From Gyrodactylus bullatarudis (Eukaryota; Platyhelminthes; Monogenea; Gyrodactylidea; Gyrodactylidae): a DNA stretch of 64,000 nucleotides. Below the pieces are notes generated by a model, which was given only the letters and a program-made list of their open reading frames with translations, was not told where the DNA came from and ran no database searches. A program made the position numbers and the translations under genes. The stretch lies in contig SSNU01001268.1 of NCBI GenBank assembly GCA_012064415.1, positions 434,001 to 498,000 of the forward strand, given 5' to 3'. Of the stretch, positions 1 to 11,544 are shown piece by piece; positions within the stretch are counted from its first letter, which is position 1, and the number at the start of each line of letters is the position of its first letter.

Positions 1-296
1 GTATATTAGATATTAGCCCGGAATTAGAAAAATATCTAACTCAGTTAAATGAATAGATGATTTGAATTCCAATGTATTTTGAATAAAAATAATTATGGAA
101 GAAAAAAATCATTCTTCTAACTCAAATTTTACCACCCTACAATACCAATGTAGCCATATGAAACATGAAAAATTAATGATCTAGATCAACAAATTTTTTT
201 TTGATCTAAGTCATAAGAAGATCGAACTGTGAAATTTTGAAAGAAATCGCATCAAATTTATCGATTTGGTATTGAAAGGGTTAAAAAAGAACTCAC

Positions 297-3200
297 CGAC
301 TGAGTCTAAAAAGAAAGTTGATCCATGCCCCAAAGATGGCGACACCGCCAATCTCGAGGAAATAATTTCGAGAGACATCTGCCACAGAAAAACTTGAAAA
401 AATCAACACCATTGCAGTCATGACCCAATCCAGATAGTTTGTCCAATCCCTGAGATAGCGAAAGCCGAGAGTGGAGAACTGCATCAACTCCTTGAATGTG
501 GTAATGATAGACATCACAATTAGAGCTATAGCGACGAGGTTGTAATCCGATTTTATCTCATCCACTTTTGGCTTTATCAATTCACAATTGGGAACATCGT
601 TAAGCTCGTAGAGGAAGGTTGACCTTGTACGAAAGACCAAACAGGTCAATAATATCAGGTAGACAAAGTAATAAAAGAATCCAACAAGAAATACCCAAAC
701 GCCGTACTTGTGCCAGCGGCATGATAGATACTTTTCTGTCAAGGGATGAAGCAACAATTCGTTCCTCTTCATCTGGCTCATAAGCTGGATATTTTTACAA
801 ATTAAAATGAGAAAAATTAAATTTAATCAAAGCAGTATTTATCGATTTCTAGCCTGAATTTTTTTGGCATTTACTGAATTTTATTTTGGCCACTTTTGTT
901 TTACTGGAAGCTGAAATATTATTTCTCCAGTATATCTTTTAAAGCATAAAATCCTTTAAATAAAAATTCCACATCTAATCTAGTCAACAATGTGAGTTTG
1001 TGTCTTGGAAAATTGAAAACGCGTATTAACCACAGAAAGTTTATACTTATTTTCTGACAAAGAACTCAAAAATCTCAGAATATTTGAAAGAATAATATTT
1101 TTGAGGTCAAATAAAAGATTTTAGCGTCAATTAAAAAAAAATATTTATAATCGATGATATGAATGATCTGAAATGGTGTTTATTCTAGTTAAATTGAATT
1201 ACCTTGAGCCGATAGAGGGGAGTGAGTACGGTTTTATTCTCAAACTCTGGCCTCAGTTTCAACAAATAAAATTCATATCTCAGCTAGAGTGGATGGAAAG
1301 GTGAACTATATATGAGAGTGTGTTTTCAATTTAAGGGTGAAGTGATAAACTTGCTAGATGCATTCTTTTCTCGTGACTGTCACTAAGGATTCGTATGCAT
1401 CGATCCATGGCAATCTGAAATAAAATGGATATTATTTTATTCAAAAGAGAACAAGATAATGTAGCTATGCTTGTATTCACAGAATAGTACAGTAATCTAA
1501 AAATGTTTTAATGATTATCTCATAATGAATAAATTATGTTGACTACAGACTTGGAATCTTTCTTGTAAGAAAATTTTCATATTCTTTGATGGTTAATATA
1601 AACAATAACACGAATTTCAGACAAAAAAAACTAATCGAATAAATAAACTCAACCTTGATGTGCAATTTATCAAATTTATATTCAGTTATTTTGCGATTAA
1701 AATTAAAAATTCTTAATCTTTATTTTAAATTGAAGGGAGTTCAAATTACGAGAATTTCTCGTCCACTGAAGCTTAAAGAAATATGGAAATAATGTAGGAA
1801 TCAATCAATCAATCAATATTTAAAATGTTCAGACCTTATATATTATTGTATTTGTTCAGAGTAAACATGGGACAGAATAGTTGTCCTCTTACCTGACAAA
1901 GTTTCGGCATACTTTTGATACATTCATCAAGAGGATTTTGTTGAGCCTTGTCTAGTACATCATAAATTTCTGGCCATCTGTTAAGATAATAATATGATCG
2001 AATGAATAGATTATTATGTCTTTTATTGTCTAATAAAATTGTTATGAGCAAAGAAATCAATTTTCCTTCAATTGTGTCAACATGGATTGCCAATGATTGC
2101 CCACCCAGAATTCTTTCGGATTAAAGTTGACACCATTGAATAAACTGACAAAATAAGCCAAAAAATATTTATGTAAATTGATCGAAAGATAACTTGAAGT
2201 CATACTATGAATCAAGTTTTTTCAGTGAGGTCGTATACGGCCGATCGGTACTCAGAGGGTTACATAAAAATCAAGTCTACTTGTAAGCGACAATGTAATT
2301 TTAACTGTCATGAAAGATTTGAAAACAATTATAATAATTATTAGCAGAATGGGTTTCTTAATTTTTACCTACAAAAATAGTAATCTTATCATCAAGAGGG
2401 GCTTCATGGCTAATTTCGTTGTTTTATCATGTCCGTGGGATATTGTGGAAAAAATGGGCAATGACATAATGGAGAATGACTTTCACTTTTTAAAATTATG
2501 CAAAACATGATCTGAGTACTAAAATTTATCAGAAAAGTGAGTCCTCTCGTGAGTTGTTTTGAGGAAAAAAAAATTTCACCCTAGCCTATTAGATATTGAA
2601 TAAAATAGTTTGTAACTCACCTTTCGTGTAAAATGACCACCTGGACAGCGGCTTCGTTTCCTTCACTAAAAGCATGATAAAGAAAATAGTTTCCATCAGT
2701 ATCTGGGAGTATCTCGGCATCTTGGTCCAACAAGAATCGTATAACTCTATGGGCATTTGACTTGGCAGCAACATGAAGAGGAGTCATCTATAAATCAGGA
2801 AATTGCAATTGAGAATAAATATGTAAATAGTATTTCAAGTCTTGTGGTTAAGAACACCGAATTACTCCACATGTAATTATAGAAAACGTTCACCATGATA
2901 AAATTTTACATTGAAATCTCTAACTACTTGTATGTAATATGAAAAGACTCTCAATGGGGTTTTTGATGAATGAATCAAAAATCTAGTCTCAAAAGGAACC
3001 CTTTAAAACGAGCAAGAGAGAGAAATTGCACATACTCCCTATCTAGTGAGATATACTCAATCCAAACAGTGAGGGAATATCTATCTTGTGTTAGAGGAGA
3101 TCAATGATTATTCGTCTTGGAACTAACTTTTGAATCTGTTTTTTTTTTATTTTGAGAAACTCATAAAGAGTAAATTTCAACTACTATTTGTTCGAATTCA

Positions 3201-6200
3201 GAGGAATTTTAATTAAAAATATAAGTGTTTTAATACTTGAAAATTTAAGATTTGATTAAGCAGATTACGTGGAACTTGAAGCTAAAGTCATAACTTGTTA
3301 GCAATGTGAAAATTGTAGTAATGAGATCTTTATCACAAAATTTATTTGCTCTAGCTAAATTGGGCTTAGTTTAGTCAGGCATTTGAGAAAAAGTGGAAGA
3401 AAAACCTACCTACAGACCAAGTCAACTACTGGTCAAAGTGATATATTTACCCTGTTTGCGCGTTTGGTGGATCCAGATGCAATTCAAATACAAACCAGAA
3501 TACTAATTAATTGAAACGATAAATTAACTTGTTGAGATAAATCTTTTGGACGTCATATAAAAAGACCAAAAGATTATAAATTTATCCAAAAAGACTTCGA
3601 TTAAATAAAATAATCAACCCAAATTTATTTATCTTAAACCGGAATATCATGAAAATGCTGTCAAAGTTCTAGATTTATAAGATTTCGGTGAGAGTTTACT
3701 CATGATCAGCAAGTACAAAAAAATTCTTAGTGAGGTGGTTTTTTACAATTTTGTGCGCTAAGTAATGGGACTCCAATATGAATAAAAATTTGGGTTAATT
3801 TCATTTTTTACACTTTTGACTACACTTTTTTTTCTTTATTATATTTTTGACTACACTTTGTCTCATATTTACATTTTTGACTACACTTTTTACAGTTTTG
3901 GCTACAATTTGAAAAAATATTTTACTTTTGACAACACTTTCTTCCATATTTTACACATTTGACTAATGTCAAATTTCAAGTCCCAGAGAATTTTTTTTCA
4001 TGACTCGCATTCAATCTTTTGTCTATCCTGTGGTTTATGAATATGCTGATTACGAATCTACAGTTGTTTTAACGCAATTCTTAAATGGTTCAGAAGTTCT
4101 CGATCAAAAAATGACCCTTTATTGAACCAAAATTAGATTATCTTTGTAGCTTTAGCAGATAGAGTTCAGGCGATTACATATTTGAATTCTACAGGTATGA
4201 TTACTCGATAGAAGTTATTTTACTTTTTATCTATAACCCTGAGAAGTAGGTTTAAAAAAACGTTTTAAACAAAAATTAATCTTTCGAAAAAAATCAACTC
4301 TCTTTAAATTAGTATAGCGCGAGTTTGACGAATGACAGAGCCAAGATCCTTGCGTATTCCAGGAGATTAATAAATTTCCTATCGAATGGGTAGTAAACGA
4401 AGTATTTTTTGAGCCTTGAATGAATAATAATGAGTTGCCAAAATAACGTGTGATAGATCTATCACTGTAGTGACTTTAAGGGTTAAAGTTTCGAGATTTT
4501 TTTCCAAATACAGTATATTATATTTTTGACTTGCAAAAATTTTTCATTATTTATTTGCAAATAAATTGGACTGATACTATAGAAAGAATATATAAGACTG
4601 ACACTCTGAAAATATTTCTACCAGATTTAGACTTTCTTAAAGATAATGATATTTTAAGCCTGACGGAAACTCGAAAACGAGGTCGACCTAGGCTGAAGCG
4701 ATCAATTCAAAATATGAATATGTAAAATGAATAATATTGAATAAACATTGTATAATATTATTTTCTTGTTTCTCAATGCATAAAATAAAACGTTGATCCT
4801 ATATTAAAGAAAAAGTGTAGTCAAAAATGTAAAAATGAAGAAAAGTGTAGTTAAAAATGTAAAAAAATGGTAGATTATCAGAATATACCTAGAATACACC
4901 AAATTCTCCATATTCACCTGTATGCCAATGCTTCAAAAGGGGTTCAGTTAAAGTTTTTGTTTACTTTATTAAATTTCAATTCAGATTTTAAAATTAATTT
5001 TCTCAAGTTCTAACATTGTAATTGGTTTTTATTTTAATTTCGATTTCTTATTAGAACCCAATTTTTTTTACTTTTAGAAAAATCTCATTTAAATAAAGAG
5101 TCATAATGAATAGAGAAGAATCCAAAATAGGGAACTTTTTTATTTTGAAACATGACTTGTAAAATTAATCTAGAATTATAGATAACATTCGATTTTAAAA
5201 AAAAACTTGGAATAAGTAAGTAGATCACGTCATTACTCAATGAGTCCGCATCCAATTAGAGATATTAAAAGATATAAGCAATTATCCCTAGTGACTAAAA
5301 AAACCTTAATCAATAAAAACAACAAAGAATAGAGAATACATTAATTCGAAATTCATTTTTAAAGCGTTCTAGAGTATTTAAGTGGCCTTGGATAAAAATA
5401 TCCGAGATTCTGTAGACTCATATCTCTTCAGGAAAACGCAAGACCCCACCTCAGAAGAGAGATTAAAAATGATTTTCACGAGGAGAACTTTGATGTCTAA
5501 TAGTCCTCATCTTGCACCATCTCATAATCACCATTTAAAGTCTCTAAAAAACCTTTACTAAAGTTGAAAAAATGAAAATTAAAAGATGAAATAGAAAATG
5601 GATTTAATCACTTTCTCAATCCTAAATTTGAAGAATTCTTTGCTGATCGGATTATAAAACTTTAAATTCATTAGGAGAAATGTCTTAATTCATGGGAAAG
5701 CTATTTCCACTGATTTCCAATTCATCTTTGTCAGGTTCATTTCAGTAAAATCAATTTTTGTATTCAGTCTCATTACTTTAAAAAAGATATTGTCAAAGTT
5801 ATTATTTTAATTCGTAAGAACTCCTGATTAATCCGAGTAAATTAAGAATTTAAAAAAATTTTGGCATTTTATCCCAAGAATATTTTTATTACAATCAAGT
5901 TTATGGTGTTCTCAATGAGTAGAGGAAAGATGTGTTGAAAAGAAAGATGAAAAAACGCATGGTTTTAAGCAAGCAACACACAAGATGAGTTGAGTAGATC
6001 AGGATAGTAGTTTAAAAAGATTTTACAAGAGAATATTCATTTATTGAAGTATCAGGAGATGATCCAGATAGGAAAAAGGTGAGAATGGTTGACTACAAAT
6101 TCAGATAATGATGAGAGAATTAAGATTCCATACAAATAGATAACAAATCGATTTTTCCCAAAACAATTATTTAATCAGAAAATCTCATTTGGATAATTTT

Positions 6201-9200
6201 GATCATCTAAACAACACAAAAAGAGAATATCTCAAAGCTGGAGAATGTTTATAATTTAGATAGGACTAAAGGGAATATAAAAGAGAGAACAATGTTAAAT
6301 TTAGTTAAATACATCCAATACAGCTTGGGATTATTGAATAGATAGATGGATTGGGCAAGCGGATAAATTCACTATTTCAGGACTGAAGTTTTTAGTAGTG
6401 CGGAAAATTTTTGATCTTTTTGCTAATGATAAAACCCAATGATATTTTAAAGCAAATTTCTACAAAATATTTTTTCACGCAAGGTAGCGAAATCGAAAAA
6501 AAACCTTTCAGAAAAATTAGGGATTTTTGATATTATAGCACTTCCTACATAGCTAGTATCACTTTTATTATGGTGTGTTCCGTTAGTTATAGAATCTAAA
6601 TTTAAATTTCATTATCTACATGACCCATACATATAATTACAAATAGATTTATAATCAATATCTGGCTCGAGAGAATATCATGCTCTCTTAATTTGTACAA
6701 CTCACACATTGAACCGGAAGACAGCTCAACTTACAATATACGTGGAGGTACTCGATAGTACTTAAAGGTACCCCTCCTCTCTTCAAGCAAGATTTTTACA
6801 AAATTTATCAAACCAATAAACTAAATAGAAGAATTTACAGGACATAAAATGATTCATCTAATAAACGTTTAAGTGATAACTAGCTAAGTAGGAGGTGATG
6901 ATATATATCGGAACAGACACTTTTTAATGATGTCAAGAAAAATAAAGATTTGATTTAATTAAAAATTTTATTTCTAGTTATATTATTCTAACTCAAAATG
7001 TGCTAGAAAAAGCGAGAAACGTTATAGAGGTTCTAATTTCGGTAAGAATAGGAAACTTAGTCTACACACTTGAGATAAAGAACAAGATTTTTTCTGATAC
7101 TTTAAGCTGTCATTGGTAGTATTGAAACATCAATTCTTGGATAGTGAGTTTATGGTACAGATGGAATGAGGAAAAAAGGGGGCTATAGATTGGTATCAGA
7201 TATGAAGCTTCTCAATTTTTAGCATATACCTAAACTTTGCTCAGAATAGTTTCAAAGTTTTTTTAATATCAAAAAATTTCTGCTCATATGCAATGATATA
7301 ATGAAAATAGAAATAGTGTGACAAAATACTCACTTTACAATGATTTCCGAGATGCATGTTACTCTTAGATAATATTAACCCAATTAGATCTAAATAGTAA
7401 TAGTAAGTCAACTTGAGACTTTTACCTGACTATTTAGAGTTAACTTGGTTTTTTTTATGAGAATAATGCGACTCACTCCATCATTATTTTGAACATTCAT
7501 AAACTTTGGATTGACTTTCATAATGATTTCGACAATCTCCAATTGGTCAATAGCTGCAGCATAGTGAAGGGAATTATTGCCAAGGTTACATCTTGATAAA
7601 TAAGAAAAGATTAGGGAGATCTTTGATATTAAAATGACTAGAGTAAAATTCACGATCGAAGCATGGAACCATTCTTGAGTAGCATCCTGACAATCTGTGT
7701 TGACCCACTTTTTGAAGCCAAATGTATGGGAAGGCGACCTTTACCATCGGTTCTATTGAGTATTTCGGCACACTCTGTCATGCCGAGGAGAATATCTACA
7801 ATCTTTACCTAAAGGAAGATGAAATGATTACATGGTAGTTTGAGTTACATTTCCTTTCTCTGCAGCCAAATGCAATGGGTTGGTGAGGTCACAGTCACTT
7901 TTCAACATTTTCTTGTTGTTATCAGAGAATGATTCTACTAATAATTGGACAGTTTCCACTTGACCCATTTCCACAGCCAAAAGGAGGGGAGTCTTTTTGT
8001 CTGCATTTGTTTCCAGAAATAACAAAGGATTGTTACGAAAATTCTAGATAGATAATCATCTATTTAATAGAATAATGCAAATTTTCATATTCATCCTGAC
8101 CATTATCTCAGATAACTGACAATGGCAGTTTTTAAATCCACGTCAAGATTTTCAATGAATTTTTCCGCTAAAATTACTAAAATTCAAGTTTTTGATTAGG
8201 CTGCAAGACTCTTTGAATAAAATGAAGTCAAATCTACGTAATTGTTAGTTTTTACGGAATCCCATAGGATTTATGGGTTTTAAATATTTTGATTTAGATT
8301 CTGGAACTAAACTTTTCAAATGAAAACCAAAAGAATTAGATCTATGTCTCTAATAGATTATAACAATTAGTACTCTTTCATTTTTTAAAGGACAGAAATT
8401 TGATGCAAGCAATCGAGGTATGAAATTTTCTTACAGCAATCAAAATCTTGAGTGTTGCCTCTGCATAACCAGCCCCGGAGAGAATAGCCAAGTGTACAAT
8501 ATTCTGATGTTCATTGTTCAGATTCTTTGATACATCAATATTTAATGAAATTGATTGTCGAATAAGGATTTCAATACACTCATACGAACCATTCAGGACT
8601 GCGGTCATGAGGGGATTCATACCATTCTTGTTGAAAAGACTAATTGAGGCATGCTAAAATATAATGATCGATTATTCATTATTCAACCACTCTATTATTT
8701 CACATAGGTTATATTTGAACTTGTCGAAAATATTACACCACCAAGTGTATATCTTTCAATACGAATTGAATTATAGGATAAATTACACAAAAATCAATAT
8801 GTATCAATTATAATTATTATTATTGATAGCTCAGGTGTGTAATGAGAAATGAATGATAAAATTCATTTATCGATCGAGGAAATGTGTTGAAATACTTTTA
8901 ATGACTACTCTTGTAGCTTATTCTTCCAATCAGATTTCATGAGAACTTGAAAGAATACGCAATATAGACAGAAGATTTGTAAATAAATATCCAAGGATGA
9001 GAGAGAAAAAGTTTAATTCAAGTTTCGATCATGACTACACCCTCAGATATGCTCAAAGGCATGAATGATAAAAAGAAGGATGACAAGGGAGGCTTGGACT
9101 TTTTTCCTAGCGACATGGGAGATAAAAAACCCAAGGATCCAGAAGTGAAGAAGGAAGATAAAAAGCCAAAAGACGAACCTAAGAAGGATGAAGGTAAAAA

Positions 9201-11423
9201 AGACGAACCTAAAAAGGATGAAGGTAAAAAGGATGAAGATAAAAAGAATGAAGGTAAAAAAGACGAACCTAAAAAGGATGAAGGTAAAAAGGATGAAGAT
9301 AAAAAGGAAGAGAAAAAGTCAAAGAAGAACAAAGAGAATGAATCAGAATCTGAGTCAGAATTTGAGGACTCTAAATCTGATACAGACACTGACTCAGATA
9401 TGTCGGAGAAGAGCAGGAAAAAACGCCACGAAAGAAGAAATAAAAAGCATGGCAAAGGTCGAGGTAGAGGAAGGAATCATAGTGGAAGTCCTCCAGGCCA
9501 TAGTCGTGGTCGTGGACATGGCAGGAGAAATGATGATGACTAAGCAAACATGATTACTTTGAGCTATATTCCCTTCAACAAAAGCCCAAATTATTATCTT
9601 TTTTGAGTATTTAGTTTATACACATTTTTTCAGTTTTTAATAATAAATTTTCTTTTAATTCCATCTATCAAACTGGATTCAAATTCATATTCATCAGTAG
9701 GTCTCCAAGAAAAAAACGAGTTATTACTAGGGCCTATTGGTATTCAGTATTATTTGGTCTATTTTCACTCTATAGAGTAAGGACCGGCTGAGTTTCGATA
9801 ATCTCAAGAGGTCTGCGTAACTTGTCCCGATACTTTTTTGTACTATTTTTCAAATAATCTAGCTCCAAGTAAATAAGACGAGATGAATTCTATAAAATAC
9901 TCCACATTTCTAATTACAAGATTCCTCAATTTCTCTTAACTCGAAAGTTTCATGCTCTTAAAACTTGACTACACTAGCCCTACTACAGCCCTAACTTATT
10001 TTTGAAATTAAATTTTAGCTTCTAATACCAAATAAAATAATTCATAGCACTTAGCAATATTTCTTCTATACATTTCCAAATAACATTGGAGAATATTCCT
10101 CTCAGAAATCTTTAAAATATCAAACTCCATTCTAGATCGTTAGATAATTAATTCTTCACATGTGTTTGATTTGGAAATCAAAAAAATGAAATAGTAAAAA
10201 AGAGAGAGACACAAAAAATTAGAGATAAATCTAAATAGTCGATTTTACAGAATCAAAGCCAGTGGATAAAGTAAAGGTTGTTTAGAAATTCTAAAATAAC
10301 CATTTTGAGTAATTGAGCAAATATTCGAAATAGAAGAATAAAAGAAAAAACTAACCATGCTAAGTAGGTATTCGACAATCCTTGGATGATTTGCCTGTGC
10401 TGCCAAATGTAGACTGGTATCAAGATTTTTATTAACAGATTCAATGTAAGACTTTGAATCGACAGCTTTGGCAATGATTATTTTCACAATTTTCAAGTTG
10501 CCCTTCTTACAGGCCATGTGTAAAGCGTGGTTATTTTGATTGTCTGTAGTCATAATGTTGGTGTTGAGTCTGAGACAAATTTCAACCATCCTCGGATTAC
10601 CTATTTCTATAGCGGCATGAATTGGAATTTGCCCCTCTTGGTTGACCCAGGACATGACCTTTTCTGGATCCAACATTGTGTTTGTATTTTCTCTAAAACC
10701 AGTCTCATCAGAAATGACATCGGTGATGTACTGAAAGCATTCAAAGGATTCGTTATAGATGGCCAAGTGAAGCGGATAATTCTTTGATTTATTCACACAA
10801 TTTAATTTCGCATTATGACTAATAAGGCTTTTTAAGCAATCTAACCGATCATAAATACAGGCATAGTGAACGGCTGTGTTGCCAAAATAATCGGCAATGT
10901 TTATATCAGTTCTTCTATAGTCGAGGATTGCCTAAAAGAAATTGATAAAATTACTAAAAAGTAGTTACATCAAGTAGAGAAACTTTATTTTCCTTGACAG
11001 TCTTATGAAGAATTGTGTTCCCTTTAGCGTTTAGAGTGTTTATGTTGGGACCAAAATTAAGAACCGCGATCATATTCTCAGGAATATTTTGTTCAATTAG
11101 GTAATCAAAGAAAGATTTACCATCTTTTAAAACTTGATTCAAGTCTACCTAGATAGTTGGGTTATTAATTTACCATAACCGGCTTTAAAAAGGATTCCAA
11201 CCGCTCCAAAGTTATTACATTTGAGAGCATGTAGCAAAGGATTAGTTTCATCATCTGAGATTGTAGAAATGAGCTTTTCTAGACCGTTTCTTTCGATGAT
11301 AAAGTTGACAAGATCATTTCTTCCCTCTCCAATGGCATAAACTAGTCTTCTGAGCTCTCTCAAGTATGAAAAGTCTTGTACTCTACGAATTTTGGATAGA
11401 AAGTCAGACGTATTAAGAACCAT
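297..11423 (-). CDS. TRPA1: TRPA1-like ankyrin-repeat cation channel, 5' part (pore off the left edge)
   Basis: Twelve exons on the minus strand: 11423-11174, 11144-10969, 10931-10356, 8653-8435, 8043-7849, 7808-7654, 7591-7477, 2787-2621, 1977-1893, 1414-1355, 1283-1203 and 784-297. They stay in frame for 855 codons. The product has a long N-terminal block of ankyrin repeats (for example GQIPIHAAIEIGNPRMVEI and DGMTPLHVAAKSNAHRVI), then the TRPA pre-S1 linker with RNELLLHPLTEKYL, close to the RIELLNHPVCKEYL region of vertebrate TRPA1. Hydrophobic segments S1-S4 lie in the last exon here. S5, pore and S6 are beyond base 1. TRPA channels are plasma-membrane Ca2+-permeable sensors of heat and irritants. 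The start is the first in-frame ATG, 11 nt after a TTTCAG. The frame is open further upstream but has no ATG. The intron 1284-1354 uses a GC donor. Introns range from 29 bp to 4.7 kb. The junction between exons 4 and 5 (intron 8044-8434) is the least certain; a small exon could be missing. Family assignment is firm; TRPA1 rather than another TRPA is likely. Confidence 0.85.
1978..2620. repeat. TRPA intron carrying a partial MITE copy
   Basis: This intron holds one copy of a dispersed element at about 2318-2590, in reverse orientation relative to copies near 27.05 kb and 45.17 kb. The shared end reads TTTCACCCTAGCC on this strand. The internal stretch with CATGTCCGTGGGATATTGTGG matches the 27-kb copy almost base for base. 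The 66-codon open frame at 2310-2510 is part of the repeat, not a gene. Confidence 0.7.
3802..4869. mobile_element. TIR element with iterated subterminal repeats and an AT-hook ORF
   Basis: Lies in the 4.7-kb TRPA intron (2788-7476). The left part (3802-3970) carries about six degenerate copies of TTTTGACTACACTTT spaced roughly 30 bp. The right end (about 4812-4869) carries two inverse copies (AAAGTGTAGTCAAAAATGT), so the outer roughly 29 bp form a terminal inverted repeat. Between them lies a 64-codon frame (4531-4725) ending with the AT-hook-like TRKRGRPRLKR. Subterminal repeat arrays plus TIRs are typical of DNA transposons, here probably a non-autonomous or decayed one. No transposase core is visible and the superfamily is unknown. 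I could not identify a convincing target-site duplication. Confidence 0.6.
4531..4725 (+). CDS. Small AT-hook ORF inside the TIR element (possible transposon remnant)
   Basis: A 64-residue open frame between the terminal repeats of the element. Its C-terminal third contains RKRGRPRLKR, with the GRP core of an AT-hook that binds the minor groove of AT-rich DNA. The rest is unrecognised. The first codon in the frame is a TTG and no in-frame ATG lies near it, so this is more likely a decayed exon of a transposon protein than a complete gene. Nothing shows expression. Confidence 0.3.
   Translation: MQKFFIIYLQINWTDTIERIYKTDTLKIFLPDLDFLKDNDILSLTETRKRGRPRLKRSIQNMNM
9031..9543 (+). CDS. Charged low-complexity protein nested antisense in a TRPA intron
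   Basis: An intronless 170-residue frame starts at an ATG 8 nt after TTCAAG and ends at TAA 9541-9543. It lies wholly inside the TRPA intron 8654-10355 on the opposite strand. Residues 30-105 are Lys/Asp/Glu repeats of the KKDEPKKDEGKKDEDKK type. They include a near-perfect 60-bp tandem duplication (9181-9240 and 9241-9300). A Ser/Asp/Glu tract follows (SESESEFEDSKSDTDTDSD, good casein kinase 2 context), then a basic Gly/Arg-rich tail (GKGRGRGR and SRGRGHGRR) and a final NDDD. There is no signal peptide or membrane segment, so it should be disordered and perhaps nucleic-acid binding. AATAAA lies at 9642-9647, about 100 bp past the stop. I do not recognise a family and infer no function. Repetitive coding sequence of this kind can also be open by chance on the other strand (9018-9455), so expression should be confirmed. 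Confidence 0.6.
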   Translation: MTTPSDMLKGMNDKKKDDKGGLDFFPSDMGDKKPKDPEVKKEDKKPKDEPKKDEGKKDEPKKDEGKKDEDKKNEGKKDEPKKDEGKKDEDKKEEKKSKKNKENESESESEFEDSKSDTDTDSDMSEKSRKKRHERRNKKHGKGRGRGRNHSGSPPGHSRGRGHGRRNDDD

Positions 11424-11544
11424 TCTGACTAATGCTGAAATTTGATTTTGGCAATTTGAGTCACATTTCAACAAACATTTTCTAGCTAACCCAGAACTCT
11501 TTGTTTCTATCAGTCGTTTTTATGAAATAAAAGTGTTAAATAAA
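11424..11544. promoter_or_regulatory. Short divergent interval between TRPA and DDX47 start codons
   Basis: Only 121 bp separate the two inferred ATGs, which point away from each other, so the two genes must share or overlap promoter sequence unless further 5' exons exist. On the plus strand the segment has TTTCTATCAG 32 nt before the DDX47 ATG and a minimal upstream ORF, ATGAAATAA, at 11522-11530. On the minus strand it has TTTCAG just before the TRPA ATG. No TATA box is obvious. Confidence 0.5.

Noticed and set aside
1799..1818. Short tetranucleotide repeat (AATC)n
   Set aside because: Ordinary microsatellite, as are the TCTG/TCTA tracts near 61340-61370; no CRISPR-like spacing.
2310..2510. 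66-codon plus-strand frame
   Set aside because: Part of a dispersed MITE; the related frame at 27249-27446 differs through indels.
7335..7365. Possible small TRPA exon reading NMHLGNHCK on the minus strand
   Set aside because: Exon 7 (ending in DG) joins exon 8 (starting MTPLHVAA) in phase to give a perfect ankyrin repeat, so nothing belongs between them.
8100..8190. Possible TRPA exon on the minus strand reading EKFIENLDVDLKTAIV
   Set aside because: Its phase does not fit the donor of exon 4, and no good donor precedes the stop. Direct joining of exons 4 and 5 aligns with TRPA ankyrin spacing.
9018..9455. 145-codon minus-strand frame rich in Ser/Phe
   Set aside because: It is the antisense shadow of the charged repeat protein at 9031-9543; Lys/Glu codon repeats leave the complement open.
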